Assembly (NCBI GenBank): GCA_903828645.1 | Contig: CAIKNA010000209.1 | Location: 1 to 55,881, forward strand | Direction: 5' to 3' | Length of the DNA: 55,881 nucleotides | DNA from: an uncultured Bacteroidales bacterium | GTDB lineage: Bacteria > Bacteroidota > Bacteroidia > Bacteroidales > FEN-979 | In this document: piece by piece, positions 17,512 to 27,900 of the stretch | How the letters are laid out: the number at the start of each line of letters is the position of its first letter | How positions within the stretch are numbered: position 1 is the first letter of the stretch | Notes under the pieces: model-generated | The model's input: the letters and a program-made list of their open reading frames with translations, nothing else | Databases searched by the model: none | Told to the model about the DNA's origin: nothing | Translations under genes and position numbers: made by a program

Positions 17512-20500
17512 TCACTGGACATCATACACCGGCACCTGCATGGCTCCTTTGAGAATAACGCTCATCTCCGCTGCAAATTCAAAGTGGAACTCCCTGGCAC
17601 AAGGTACCAGGAACCTGACATCACGCAAGGTGAAATCATCCCGGTTAATAACAGCCCTTACCTGGTCTGTTTCGTAGATATAGCTGCCGTCAACCAGGCT
17701 CAGGGTTTTCACCCCTTCCTTATCCTTGTAAATTAACACCTGTTTTTCCGGGTTATGGGTAAGAAAAAATCCCGTGCCATTTTCATTCAGCGATTTTACG
17801 GAGAGACAGAGTCCGGGTTTATCGGCAAACGGACGACCGCTGCTCGGGCAGAATGTCGTACAATTGCCGCATTCATTGCACATATCCCGGATATTCAGGA
17901 CCTGATATTGCTGATCAACCCTGAAAATCTTATCCGGCATAAAAGTTATAGTGCCATCCTCTTTCAGAACTGCCTTCTCAAGGGAGTAGCATACAGGTTC
18001 AATTTGGTATCCGAAGTTGGCAAGGTTTGGACAAACCGAAACGCACACATTGCATATTTCATCGCAATGCAAACATCGCGAAGCTTCCCTGCGTGCCTCA
18101 TCTGCCGTTAATGACGAAATCACAATATCAAAATTCCGTCGCCGGTCCGCTTCAGTCTCCTGCGGGTGATAACCATATTCCCTGATTGCTTTGCGATGCA
18201 TAAGGGGAAATATATCGCTCTCCGCTGCCCTGGAAGGAAGGAGCCCGCAGCCGGAAATGAGGGGATAGGCCCCATTCCCGGCTGAGTCAGAAATGACCCC
18301 ACCCCCGACCTCTCCCCCTGCATGCGGGGGACGGTGGTTTAGGGTATCAGCGAGTATGGCCTCTGCGGCCTTTCTCCCGTCAGCAATGGCATTGATGGCG
18401 GTAGAGGCACCGCGTAAGGCATCACCGCCGATGTATAATTTGGGTATCGGGGTCTTATAACTGCCCGGGATGGTTTTCAGTTCATCGGGGTCAATAAAGT
18501 CTATGTCCAGTTGTTGTCCAATGGCAGGGATTATAGTATCGCATGAAATCATAAATTCTGATCCAGGGATGACTACCGGGGATGGTCTTCCATCTTTACC
18601 CTTATTGGCCAGATTGTTGCGCGTGCAGGCAAGTCCAGTGACCCTTCCGTCAACCGATTGAACCCGTAAGGGATTTGCCAGTTCAATAATAGTTACTCCC
18701 TCTTCAAGCACTGCTTCGATCTCCCCACGGTCAGCCGGCATTTCTCTCATTGTCCGGCGGTAAACGATCGTCACACTGCCCTCGGGACCTGTCATGCGGT
18801 AAGCAGTGCGAGCGGCATCCATGGCTGTGTTTCCTCCGCCGAGGATGACCACGTGGCTTCCCAGTTGAGTTGCACGGTTTTGCCTGACATCAAACAAAAA
18901 CTCCAGCGGATCGAGCACCCCCATCGATTCCGCGCCTTCGATCTTCAGTTTCACCGACTTTTGTGCACCGGCAGCCAGGAAAATGGCATCATAATCCTGC
19001 CTGAGTACATCAAAGCGTGTGTCATCAATGGAATGGTTATCATGCAACTGAATCCCAGAAGCCAGGATACGCTGGATATCAGTTTCGATAGCCTGCGATG
19101 TGAGCCGGAAGGATGGAATAGCGGCGGAAACCATTCCCCCTGCCAGATTTTTCTGTTCGAAAACATCCACTTCAAAGCCTCCTTTTCGCAGAAACCAGGC
19201 GCAGGTCAAACCAGCCGGGCCTGCTCCAATAATGGCAGCCCTTCGCCCCTCTCCTTGCAGAGGGGGGGGCGCAAGTGGAGTCATTTCTGCCACAACCGGG
19301 GGCGTGGGCCATTCCTCCGGGTCCGGGATCGGAGTGTTTTCTGCCACAAACCGCTTGATTTCCCTGATATTCAACGCTTCATCATAATTGATCCGGGTGC
19401 ATTTCATCTGGCACAAATGATCGCATACCATCCCGGTAACGGAAGGAAAGGGGTTGGTTCGGAAAATAGCATCAAATGCCGCCGGGAGATCACCCTGAGC
19501 TGTATGATGCATGTACTCAGGGATATCCTGGTTTGTCGGACATGTATCCGTGCAAGGTGAATGAATGCAGTCAAACCAGCCCAATTTCCGCGCAGTCTTG
19601 ATGGAGGGATCGGACAACGAACGTTTGTGGTAAGCAGGGTTGCCGGCTACCCGGTCGGCATAATTGTTCAGGTTGTAAAGGGCGGATCGGGCCACTGAAC
19701 TGAATGGAGCGGAAACCTTTGAAACGCAGTCATCAATGCCATCAGCCCGGGTCGCGGCGAAGGCGGCACGAAGGTTTTCCATATACTGATACAAACGCCC
19801 GTATCCACCAGGTTTCAGCAGATCGCTGCATACGGTAACAGGTTTCATTCCGCAGGCCAGAACATCGGCAATGTTGAAACAATCCACACCTGCCGAGAAA
19901 GAGATATCGAGTTTCCCGTCAAGGTCATTCTGGAGTTTCCTGGCAAGGTTGATGCTGATGGGATGAAGGGCCCGTCCGCTCATGTACATCATCGGCTCGG
20001 AGGTGCCAAAAACATCCTTGTTGTTGACGCTTTCAAGCGTGTTCGTCAGTTTTACACCGAACTGCAGTCCATTGCCTGCAGAAGCAGTTTTAAGAGACTC
20101 CAGTATCCGCAATGCATCCGGGTACTTGAGGTCGTGATCAAATGCGATGTCGGGCACCTCGGTGGCAAAACCCAGTCGGGTGTTGAGGATTCCGCGAAGT
20201 TCTTCGGCTCCGAGCAAAGTCGGGTTCAGCTTGATCGTGGTATGCAATTTCTTCTCCCTGACCAGGTATAGCCCGATCTTTTCAATTTCATCGGGCGGAC
20301 AGCCATGCATCGTACTCAGGGTGACATGATCCGAAATCAGGGACGGTATATCGATCAGATCAATATCCGGGTATATGCCGCGGATGGATTTTTTTGCTTT
20401 GTCAAGTTCAATGCGGCAATCCAGCATCCTGTCGAAGAACCACTGAACATTTTCATGCATGATCCCTTCGAGGTTGTACCCGACGCTCATGTTGAACAAT

Positions 20501-20934
20501 GTTCCGCATTCACCGGTAAAACCGAGTTCCCTGCGCAGGATGTGGATGATCATCCATGCATTCAGGTACTCTGTAAATGACTCATGCACCTTCAGCTCCT
20601 GCGACCATTCACAGTTGTAGCCTTCGTCCTGCATGTCAATACAGGGTTTTGAAACTTCCAGTTCATCAAGGGTTTGAATGGTTTTTAATTCGATATAGCG
20701 TGCCCCGCATAACCACGCTGCAACAATGTTGAGCGCAAGCTGGGTGTGCGGTCCGGCTGCCACACCGATGGGTGTTACAACGAACCGGCCATACCTGGTA
20801 AAGCCGAAATGATCATTTGGCTGCGGCTTGTAAAACAAACTTCCTGGAATGCCCATAAACTTGTTTTGCCCGATTTCAGCAAGGGTCAACTGTAAAAGGT
20901 TAGGCAACGGTATTGGGCTAAAATTTCCGGTCAA
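17512..20934 (-). CDS. ygfK: YgfK, multidomain flavin/iron-sulfur redox protein ('putative selenate reductase subunit')
   Basis: A 1140-residue redox protein and first gene of the minus-strand purine operon. Residues 1 to about 430 are a dihydroorotate-dehydrogenase/DPD-like flavin barrel (VTPIGVAAGPHTQLALN). About 455-550 is a GltD-type Fe-S helical domain (CTDTCPTNQDIPEYMHH). About 565-860 is an FAD/NAD(P) oxidoreductase domain with AAIIGAGPAGLTCAWF and VVILGGGNTAMDAARTAY. Two C-terminal [4Fe-4S] motifs lie near 950 (CLHCDEICNVCVSVCP) and 1020 (CNECGNCTTFCP). This is a route from NAD(P)H through flavins to Fe-S, fitting a partner for the FAD-less Mo-hydroxylase. At 1140 residues it is about 100 longer than E. 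coli YgfK, partly through two palindrome-encoded linker insertions. The start is TTG at 20934; no earlier ATG fits. Confidence 0.88.
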   Translation of the reverse strand: MTGNFSPIPLPNLLQLTLAEIGQNKFMGIPGSLFYKPQPNDHFGFTRYGRFVVTPIGVAAGPHTQLALNIVAAWLCGARYIELKTIQTLDELEVSKPCIDMQDEGYNCEWSQELKVHESFTEYLNAWMIIHILRRELGFTGECGTLFNMSVGYNLEGIMHENVQWFFDRMLDCRIELDKAKKSIRGIYPDIDLIDIPSLISDHVTLSTMHGCPPDEIEKIGLYLVREKKLHTTIKLNPTLLGAEELRGILNTRLGFATEVPDIAFDHDLKYPDALRILESLKTASAGNGLQFGVKLTNTLESVNNKDVFGTSEPMMYMSGRALHPISINLARKLQNDLDGKLDISFSAGVDCFNIADVLACGMKPVTVCSDLLKPGGYGRLYQYMENLRAAFAATRADGIDDCVSKVSAPFSSVARSALYNLNNYADRVAGNPAYHKRSLSDPSIKTARKLGWFDCIHSPCTDTCPTNQDIPEYMHHTAQGDLPAAFDAIFRTNPFPSVTGMVCDHLCQMKCTRINYDEALNIREIKRFVAENTPIPDPEEWPTPPVVAEMTPLAPPPLQGEGRRAAIIGAGPAGLTCAWFLRKGGFEVDVFEQKNLAGGMVSAAIPSFRLTSQAIETDIQRILASGIQLHDNHSIDDTRFDVLRQDYDAIFLAAGAQKSVKLKIEGAESMGVLDPLEFLFDVRQNRATQLGSHVVILGGGNTAMDAARTAYRMTGPEGSVTIVYRRTMREMPADRGEIEAVLEEGVTIIELANPLRVQSVDGRVTGLACTRNNLANKGKDGRPSPVVIPGSEFMISCDTIIPAIGQQLDIDFIDPDELKTIPGSYKTPIPKLYIGGDALRGASTAINAIADGRKAAEAILADTLNHRPPHAGGEVGGGVISDSAGNGAYPLISGCGLLPSRAAESDIFPLMHRKAIREYGYHPQETEADRRRNFDIVISSLTADEARREASRCLHCDEICNVCVSVCPNLANFGYQIEPVCYSLEKAVLKEDGTITFMPDKIFRVDQQYQVLNIRDMCNECGNCTTFCPSSGRPFADKPGLCLSVKSLNENGTGFFLTHNPEKQVLIYKDKEGVKTLSLVDGSYIYETDQVRAVINRDDFTLRDVRFLVPCAREFHFEFAAEMSVILKGAMQVPVYDVQ
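18314..18330. repeat. Palindrome inside ygfK, linker near residue 869
   Basis: CCCCCTGCATGCGGGGG with C5/G5 arms. In the ygfK frame it encodes the glycine/proline-rich linker RPPHAGGEVGGG between the FAD/NAD domain and the C-terminal Fe-S domain. It resembles the short palindromic elements that many bacteria carry between or within genes. Confidence 0.55.
19246..19265. repeat. Palindrome inside ygfK, linker near residue 557
   Basis: CCCCTCTCCTTGCAGAGGGG has perfect 7-base arms and a 6-base loop. It encodes PLQGEG in the linker LAPPPLQGEGRRAAIIGAG, just before the FAD-binding glycine loop. Like the element at 18314 it sits at a domain boundary, where an insertion would be tolerated. Confidence 0.6.
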
Positions 20935-20967
20935 TGTTCTTTATTTTATAAGGTGATTGAATAGGCC

Positions 20968-20975
20968 CAAAATTA
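20968..20975 (-). promoter_or_regulatory. Candidate -7 box for the ygfK purine operon
   Basis: On the minus strand this reads TAATTTTG (TAnnTTTG), about 34 bases before the ygfK TTG start. No TTG is seen at the -33 position. It lies in the 171-base divergent gap shared with the guanine deaminase gene. Confidence 0.35.
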
Positions 20976-21042
20976 GAGATAAACGATGAGAATAGACCCT
21001 GAAAAAGTTAAAAATCACCAAAGTTCATTCCCTGCAATGTAT

Positions 21043-21069
21043 TTTGCTTCGTTTTACCTGTTAATTTTG
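21043..21069 (+). promoter_or_regulatory. Candidate promoter of the guanine deaminase gene
   Basis: TTTG (21043-21046) and TAATTTTG (21062-21069) match the -33 and -7 elements; the 15-base spacer is a little short. The implied transcript start near 21076 excludes the upstream ATGs at 20986 and 21037 and supports translation from 21082 or 21106. Confidence 0.45.
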
Positions 21070-21105
21070 TTGCCGGAGATGATGCCCGTAAAAACGAAAT
21101 TCCAT

Positions 21106-21579
21106 ATGCAAACAAATGAAACATACCTGGATGAAGCTTTCGAAGAAGCATTTCATTCTATGAGAAATAACGTTGGCGGGCCTTTTGGCGCAGTCGTGGT
21201 GTTGAATGGGAAAGTGATCGGAAAAGGCGGAAACCGGGTAAGTTCGGAAAATGATCCGACAGCTCATGCCGAAATCGTGGCCATCCGCGATGCCTGCAGA
21301 AACATTGAAAACTTCGATCTCACCGGTGCGGTGCTCTATGCAACGTGCGAACCCTGCCCGATGTGCCTTTCTGCAATCTACTGGGCCAATATCAAGTCGG
21401 TATATTATTGCTCAACGCGGCATGATGCCGATTCTATCGGATTTAAAGACAACGACATCTATGAAGAACTGAACCTGCTGCCTGAAAATCGGAAAATCGC
21501 ATTCCGGCACATTACACACCCCCTGGCTGCGGGTCTTTTCAGGGAATGGACTGAAAAGAATGATAAAATCCCCTATTAA
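21106..21579 (+). CDS. Guanine deaminase (GuaD-like nucleoside/base deaminase)
   Basis: A 157-residue zinc deaminase. The zinc site is TAHAEIVAIRDA (His plus catalytic Glu) with CEPCPMCLSAIYWANI (two Cys ligands). The length and C-terminal region LFREWTEKNDKIPY fit the domain-swapped GuaD dimers, whose tail reaches the partner active site. It would convert guanine to xanthine and ammonia, feeding the adjacent purine locus. The frame is open from 20986, but the first 40 residues are hydrophobic and unlike the family, and a promoter-like pair overlaps that segment, so the ATG at 21106 (MQTNETYLDEAF) was chosen; ATG 21082 is an alternative. tRNA adenosine deaminase is a related but less likely assignment. 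Confidence 0.82.
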   Translation: MQTNETYLDEAFEEAFHSMRNNVGGPFGAVVVLNGKVIGKGGNRVSSENDPTAHAEIVAIRDACRNIENFDLTGAVLYATCEPCPMCLSAIYWANIKSVYYCSTRHDADSIGFKDNDIYEELNLLPENRKIAFRHITHPLAAGLFREWTEKNDKIPY

Positions 21580-21603
21580 AGCAAATTAATGCAATCGCGG
21601 ATT

Positions 21604-21630
21604 CAGGCATCACTGCCTGACCAGTTTTTT
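21604..21630 (+). terminator. Possible weak terminator after guanine deaminase
   Basis: A CAGGCA/TGCCTG stem with a TCAC loop (21604-21619) is followed after five bases by six T (21625-21630) on the plus strand. It overlaps the last codons and stop of the convergent cohesin gene. The short stem and the gap before the T-run make it uncertain. Confidence 0.3.
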
Positions 21631-24600
21631 AGTATATCCTTTATTCCCATTTACAACCCTGACGAAATAAAAACCCGCCGGTTTTCCTTTAAGGGAAAAT
21701 TCCCGTCGTGATTCACCGGTCATTCCCTCACCGAGGATCATCTCTCCGCAGGTTCCATAAATAGTTACATACACATCCCCCGACAAATATTTATCCTCCA
21801 GTTCAAGGGTGAAATGGTCCGTTGTCGGGTTGGGGTAAATCCTGAACATGGATCCGTCCGGTGGCACAATCAACCGATCCTCCATTGCAGTGGCAACAGG
21901 TGCTGCCGGCAATGAACTGCAATATTGTCCGGATGCGGTGATGTAACCGTGCAAGTACCCGTTGGGCAATACCTGTGTACCGGGAAGATAGTTGATCTTC
22001 AGCCCCGCAATCATGGTCGCGCTGCCGCCACCCTGAACAACAAAGCTGGTGCTGCTGCCTGCCACTGTGATGGTTTGCAGGGCATTATAACAATTGCTTG
22101 TCCCGCTGCCGATGACAATGTCCTGGACCGTCAGGTCGGTTGAGACCCCGCTGACAAATACATTCATTACATCGCTGCCAACGCAGCCATTGTTAGCTGT
22201 TACCGTGAGTGTATAGGCAGTGGTAACAGCGGGAGATGCAACCGGGTTAGGGATCGTTGCGCTGCTCAGCGAGCCGGCCGGGGCCCATAACCAGGTGTAT
22301 GGCGTCGCTCCGCCGGTGGCCGATCCGTTCAGTTGAACCGAACTGCCGGTCCGGGTCAGATCAGGTCCTGCACTCACAATCAAAGCTCCTGCCGCAACCG
22401 ACACATTCGAGTTGACATAGAAAGATGACATAATATTGCCCGACCCATCACTATATTCACACGCCCCCGGCGTTGGGGTGTCCCAGCTAAGTGCGGCAGA
22501 TATGCCGGCACTAGCCTTGAACCGGTATTGAATAAGGGTTCCTGTACCAATTGTTGCTGCTGTGGTCGACGCCCATGTCATATAGACTTTGTTGGCCATG
22601 CGGTTCACCATCAGCATGCCACTGGACAGGGCTGCATTGGCCCCCATGTATCCTTCAAAAGTCATCTTGGTCGTATCAAAGACCAGTGTCAGCGATATGC
22701 TCCCCACATTGCTGCAATTCGTTACGTTGATTGGTATATTGAGGTTACCTGTACATGAGTTGCTCACCGACCCAGGGGTTGTTGTGATGGCAGCCTGGGT
22801 AACCGCAAGTTGTGCAGAATTTGACGTGACGATAGGGGTGCAGGTGCCTGAAACAATACAGTGGTAGAGATACCCGTTCATCCCGGTTGAAGCGGGATTG
22901 ACGGTGAGTGTTGCACTGGTCACCCCTGAATAAGGGGTTACATTTGTAAGGTTCGACCAGCTCAACCCTCCATTCGCAGTCACCTGCCACAGATATCCAG
23001 GACCGGTGCCAATGGCTGAAACCGAGAAGGACGTGCTTCCTCCGGCATAAATGGTTTTATTTACGGGATCAGCCGTGATGGCTGGAGGCGTGTTGATTGT
23101 TGCACTTCCATTGGTCCACGTGGAAAAAATCACCTGCCCATTTATATCGGTGTATTCACAGTTACCCGGGGTTTGTGTATCCCAGGTGAGGGTGCTGGCC
23201 CCCGGAATACCGGTGAATTTTAGTTCGATCAGCAATCCCCCATTGGCAATCGTTGATGCCATAGTATTCGACCAGGTAAGGTAAACCGTGCCAGACGAGG
23301 CATTGATCACAAAATTACTCCCGCCAAGTGCCCCGTTAAGGTTCTGGTAAGCAGTGTAAGCTAGTATTACAGGGTTGTAGTTCAGCGACAGCGAAAACGA
23401 TCCTACCCCGATAAAATCTGTCACATTCACCGGGATGATTATCTCGCCCGGGCAACCGCTAACTGTACCGCAGGACGTGAGGATGTTCGGCAGCACCGTA
23501 AGGGTCGCTGCGTTGGAATAGACCACAGGCAGGCAGGTGCCGGTCACACGGCAACGATACTGGAAGGTACTCATTGAAAGCTGAGCATTGCTTATGTTCA
23601 TGGTCGGGTTGGTAACATTGGTGTAACTTCCACCGTTGCTAAGATTCGTCCACAGGCCCCCTCCATTGGTGCTCAATTGCCAAAGATAAGCCAGGCCCGA
23701 TCCCGAAGCTGCTGTGGTGAAACTCGTATTCTGACCCTTGGCGACAATGACACCGGACGGGTTGAGGGTCACCGCTGGAATGTCATAGACCGTCTGGCTT
23801 CCATTGACAAATACACCTGTAATCTCCGTACCCCCCAGGGTCATGTATTCGCAATTGCCTGCGTTCGAGGTATCCCAACTCAGGCTGCTCGTGCCGGCTA
23901 TGCCCGTGAACAAAAGTTCAACGATCGTCCCGGCGCCAAAGCTTGCTGCTGCAGTAGAGGCCCAGGTTAAATATACCTTCCCCCCGCTTGCATTGGCAAA
24001 TAAAGTGCCGCCCGAAAGCGCAACATTCAGTGTTTGATACCCTGTATAGGTCATGAAGGCAGGGTTGTAGGAAAGCGTGAGAGAAAAGGCCGCCACCCCC
24101 GTGAAATTGGTCACCGTCAAAGGTACTGTGATACTCCCAGGACAGATACTTTGGGTAGGAAGGGTCGTGGTGATGGGGTTGATTACCGAGAGGGTTACCA
24201 CGTTGCTGTATATCACAGGTGTGCAGGTGCCCGTAAGCCGGCAGCGAAATTTATAGCCGTTGTATGCCAGCGTGGCGGTGGTGAGGGAAAGCGTGGGCGT
24301 GGTGACACCCGAATAGGGAGCCGTGTTGGTCAGATCGTTCCATAACGTTCCTCCATCCGTACTCAGCTGCCACAGGCAGGCAATAGAAGTACCGGCAGCA
24401 GATAACGTAAACGAGGTATTCTGCCCAACCAGCACTATCTGATCAACCGGCTGGGTGTTGATTACAGGTACCTGGTTGATGGTGGCAATGCCACTGGCAT
24501 AGGTCGATGGAAGTATATTTCCGTTTACATCGCTGTACTCGCAATTGCCGGGGGTTTGCGTATCCCAGGCAAGGCTTGTTGTACTGGTTACGGCTGTAAA

Positions 24601-24936
24601 TTTCAACTCAACCATGGTGCTGTTGCCAAGGTTGGCAGCGGTGGTATTTGCCCAGCTGATAACAACCTTTCCTCCTGCCGAATTGATGATCAGCATTCCA
24701 ACCGTAAGCGCAGCGTTGAGATTCTGGTAACCTGTGTAGGTGAGATGTGTATTATCAAAGTTCAGGATCAGTGAGATGGCCCCGACTCCATTGCAGTTTG
24801 TTACGGTAACAGGAACCACAACCGGTCCCGGACAGCTTATCACACTCGTAGCCGTTGTGTTAATCTGTGCCACCGCTGCACCCGATAAAAGCACCATCAG
24901 CATCAGTGGTAGTATTTTAAAAATCAGTGTCTTCAT
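21610..24936 (-). CDS. Secreted four-cohesin/Ig-repeat protein with T9SS sorting domain (copy 1)
   Basis: 1108 residues, exported: signal peptide 1-23 (MKTLIFKILPLMLMVLLSGA, cut after VAQ). Four cohesin-like modules of about 130 residues, starting near 24, 255, 485 and 715, each carry a closing WDTQTPGNCEYSD-type motif; three Ig-like modules (YSGVTTPTLSLTTATLAYNG) alternate with them, giving a period of about 690 bases. A PKD-like segment follows near 885-950, then a segment with GSGTSNCYNALQTITVAG, and a C-terminal type A sorting domain from FRIYPNPTTDHFTLELE to the end. The preceding gene encodes a dockerin-like protein and starts only 13 bases away, so an adhesin/scaffold role binding that partner is a reasonable inference. 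No catalytic module is visible. It is the last gene of the six-gene minus-strand set. Confidence 0.83.
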   Translation of the reverse strand: MKTLIFKILPLMLMVLLSGAAVAQINTTATSVISCPGPVVVPVTVTNCNGVGAISLILNFDNTHLTYTGYQNLNAALTVGMLIINSAGGKVVISWANTTAANLGNSTMVELKFTAVTSTTSLAWDTQTPGNCEYSDVNGNILPSTYASGIATINQVPVINTQPVDQIVLVGQNTSFTLSAAGTSIACLWQLSTDGGTLWNDLTNTAPYSGVTTPTLSLTTATLAYNGYKFRCRLTGTCTPVIYSNVVTLSVINPITTTLPTQSICPGSITVPLTVTNFTGVAAFSLTLSYNPAFMTYTGYQTLNVALSGGTLFANASGGKVYLTWASTAAASFGAGTIVELLFTGIAGTSSLSWDTSNAGNCEYMTLGGTEITGVFVNGSQTVYDIPAVTLNPSGVIVAKGQNTSFTTAASGSGLAYLWQLSTNGGGLWTNLSNGGSYTNVTNPTMNISNAQLSMSTFQYRCRVTGTCLPVVYSNAATLTVLPNILTSCGTVSGCPGEIIIPVNVTDFIGVGSFSLSLNYNPVILAYTAYQNLNGALGGSNFVINASSGTVYLTWSNTMASTIANGGLLIELKFTGIPGASTLTWDTQTPGNCEYTDINGQVIFSTWTNGSATINTPPAITADPVNKTIYAGGSTSFSVSAIGTGPGYLWQVTANGGLSWSNLTNVTPYSGVTSATLTVNPASTGMNGYLYHCIVSGTCTPIVTSNSAQLAVTQAAITTTPGSVSNSCTGNLNIPINVTNCSNVGSISLTLVFDTTKMTFEGYMGANAALSSGMLMVNRMANKVYMTWASTTAATIGTGTLIQYRFKASAGISAALSWDTPTPGACEYSDGSGNIMSSFYVNSNVSVAAGALIVSAGPDLTRTGSSVQLNGSATGGATPYTWLWAPAGSLSSATIPNPVASPAVTTAYTLTVTANNGCVGSDVMNVFVSGVSTDLTVQDIVIGSGTSNCYNALQTITVAGSSTSFVVQGGGSATMIAGLKINYLPGTQVLPNGYLHGYITASGQYCSSLPAAPVATAMEDRLIVPPDGSMFRIYPNPTTDHFTLELEDKYLSGDVYVTIYGTCGEMILGEGMTGESRREFSLKGKPAGFYFVRVVNGNKGYTKKLVRQ

Positions 24937-24949
24937 AGCGCAGCGATTT

Positions 24950-27900
24950 TTAATTGGATACCACTAACTTGATCACATCGGAGTTGGTTTGCCCGTTGTT
25001 TATGTTTTCGATTTTTAACAAATATACGCCTGCTTTGATGGTCGATGCATTGATGGAAACTTTATGATGACCCTGGGAAAATTCTCCGCATGCGATCTCC
25101 ATCACCGGAGTGCCAATAATATTTAAAAGCGAAAGCTTTACTATCCCCGGTTGCCCCAGTGTAAAATCAACCGCCGATTTTTGGGTGACAGGGATGGGGT
25201 AAACCGACAACTCTGTAAGAGCCCCAATCGGTCTGATCCCTGTCAGGGTTGTGTTGATGGTCGGGATCGATACTACCTCCCATTCATTGGGTGTGGTATT
25301 GTCATCGGCGAACTCGCAATCTTCATAAATGTCCAGGGCAATTCCCGTCGTCAGTCCCGACAAATCTTTGGCCTTCATTCTCAGAAGTACAACTACATCA
25401 TCATCATTGATATTCAGCGAATTGAGATCACACCAGCCCATTACGAACAACCCGTTATTTGCAGTCCACGAAAATCCGCTCACGCCGTTGGACAAACGGG
25501 CATCAGTCACTTCCAGGTAATCTTCAGGGTAATAGAATCCAAGCGAAATAGCGCCTACATGCATCGCTGTTTTCAACCTCACAGGAAAGTCAAATTCATT
25601 GAAAGACTCAACCAGCACTGAGCCTTCGTGAACCAGGCCAAGCGAGGTGGAACTCTTCTTGGCCGGGGCATACGTGGCATTCACATCGCCGAAGCAAAGC
25701 ATGTCGATGTTGTTGGTTACATTGCTGCCGCTGGTATATACCGTATCGCTGTGATAAAGGTAATCGCCCGCCGGGAAGGAGGAGGTCATCAACGAATAGC
25801 GTTTCATCACAAGCAATGCATCCGTGCCATTAATGGCATGACTCATATTGACATCAGCCGCGGCAAGATTTATCCCTGCAAGCGGGGTAATCTGTGCAAA
25901 GTGCTTCAAAATAGCCTGCGCATCGGTGGAGTTTACACCACCCCAGGCGGCAGAGGGTGTGATGGTCATCTTATAATCGCCCGAAGCAAAGGGTGGAAAT
26001 GCATACGCGCCCAAACTGTTGGTGGTCGTGGAAGCAATCAGGGTATTACTGAAATTTTTAATCGCCATTGCCGCAGATTTCATTGGATTGGCGCCGGTAT
26101 TTGCATATTTTACGGTACCGCTCATCACGGTAGTCGGGGTAAACAGGGAGGGAACCTGAGCAAACGGACCGTAATTAACCCTTCCTTTTATGGAATTATC
26201 AGATTTGTCGAATATTCTGTATGCGATCATTGTTGAATCACCGGTCCCCCAGTAGTTATATCTCGCATTGAGATCAATGGCCGAATTGTTATAAAGATCG
26301 TAAGTGCCATTGTTGTATACATTGCAGGTGTAAGCATCTGTATTGCCCAAGGTGGCAGTTCCGGTTCCGTCAAGATAAATTCCATAACCAGTGTTGTAAG
26401 TAAAAGTGGAATTTTTAATCGTCAGACTGGAATTGTATATGTTTAATCCATTGCCGACAGCCTGTGTCAGGGTACAATGATCCAGGGTGGGCTGGGAGCT
26501 ATTCTCACTTCGAATATTGCAGCCATTCGCTTTTCTGATGGTACAATAACTTAGCGAGCTGATGGCCCCATTATAATCACTATGATCCTGGAAATAAATG
26601 CCATTCCAGTCACCGGTAAGACCACTGAGCGGGGTAAAGGTAATCAGGCTGTCAGCCTTTCCAACCGCATTCAATTCGCCTCCAAAAGGAGAACCGCTAT
26701 AATAACCGATCTGAATATTTTTCCCTGATGCAAAATTCAAGGAAACTCCTGGTTCGATAGTGAGCCGGCTTATGTTATAGTATTTCCCGATCAGAATATT
26801 ATCCAATACCAGGTATTCGGCATTGTCCTTTTGTAATGTTTTGTTTTCCGTGTAGGTTCCGCCAGACAAAGCCATCATATTCACGACATTACTGGTAAAA
26901 GTATTGTTGCGGTGGTAGGGAGCAGATGTCCAGTCCAGGAAATTGACCGGGTATCTGCCATTATTGATAAAAGCAGAGTTGGTAAATGATCCCGAACCGG
27001 CATTATACCGGAGTCCGTCGGTAGCCGCATCGGAGAGGGTGCAATGGTCGATGGTAATATTGGCTGTGTTTTCACACAGAACATTGTAAGCACCTGCTTT
27101 TTTTATTGTACAGTATTTCAACTGGCTTGCGGCACCGTTATAATCACTTTGGTCCTGAAAGTAAATCCCATTCCAGTCTCCTGTAATACCACTGTAGGGT
27201 TTAATGATAATGAGGCTGTCAGCTTTGCCTACTGCATACAATTCACCTCCGAATGGAGAGCCGGAGTAAAATCCAACCTGCATGCTTTTTCCGCTGGCGA
27301 ATGAAAGGGTAAGCCCTGGTTCAACAGTAAGCCGGCAACCGCTATAATATTTCCCGATTACAATATTGTCGAGAATATGATACCCGATCCCGTCATTCTG
27401 AAAAGTCCTGCTATCACTGAGGGTGCCGCCGCAATATCCGATCATGTTGATCGAATTTAATGAATAGGTGTTACCGTTAAGTGTTGGAAAAGTATGCGGC
27501 TCTGAGAAATATATCGGGTACCTGCCATTGGACAAAAAAGTCGAATTTGCAACGATGTTGTAAGCTCCGTAAAATTTAATCCCATCCTGGACGGCATTTT
27601 GAATTGTACAATGGTTAATGCTGGGTTGATAGGTGTTTTCAATATACATGTTGTATGCATTTCCCTTTTCCACTTTGCAATAATCCAAATAGGATGTCGC
27701 ACCGCTATAATCGCTTAAATCGTGAAAATATATACCTTCCCATCCCCCGGCAAGGCCATTGACAGAGGTAAAGTTAATGAGGCTATCCGATACACCTATT
27801 GCATACAGCTCACCTCCAAATGGAGAGCCGGCGGAAAATCCAACCTGGATATTTTTCCCCGATGCCATTTTTATCGTATTTCCGGGTTCTATCGTCAGGC

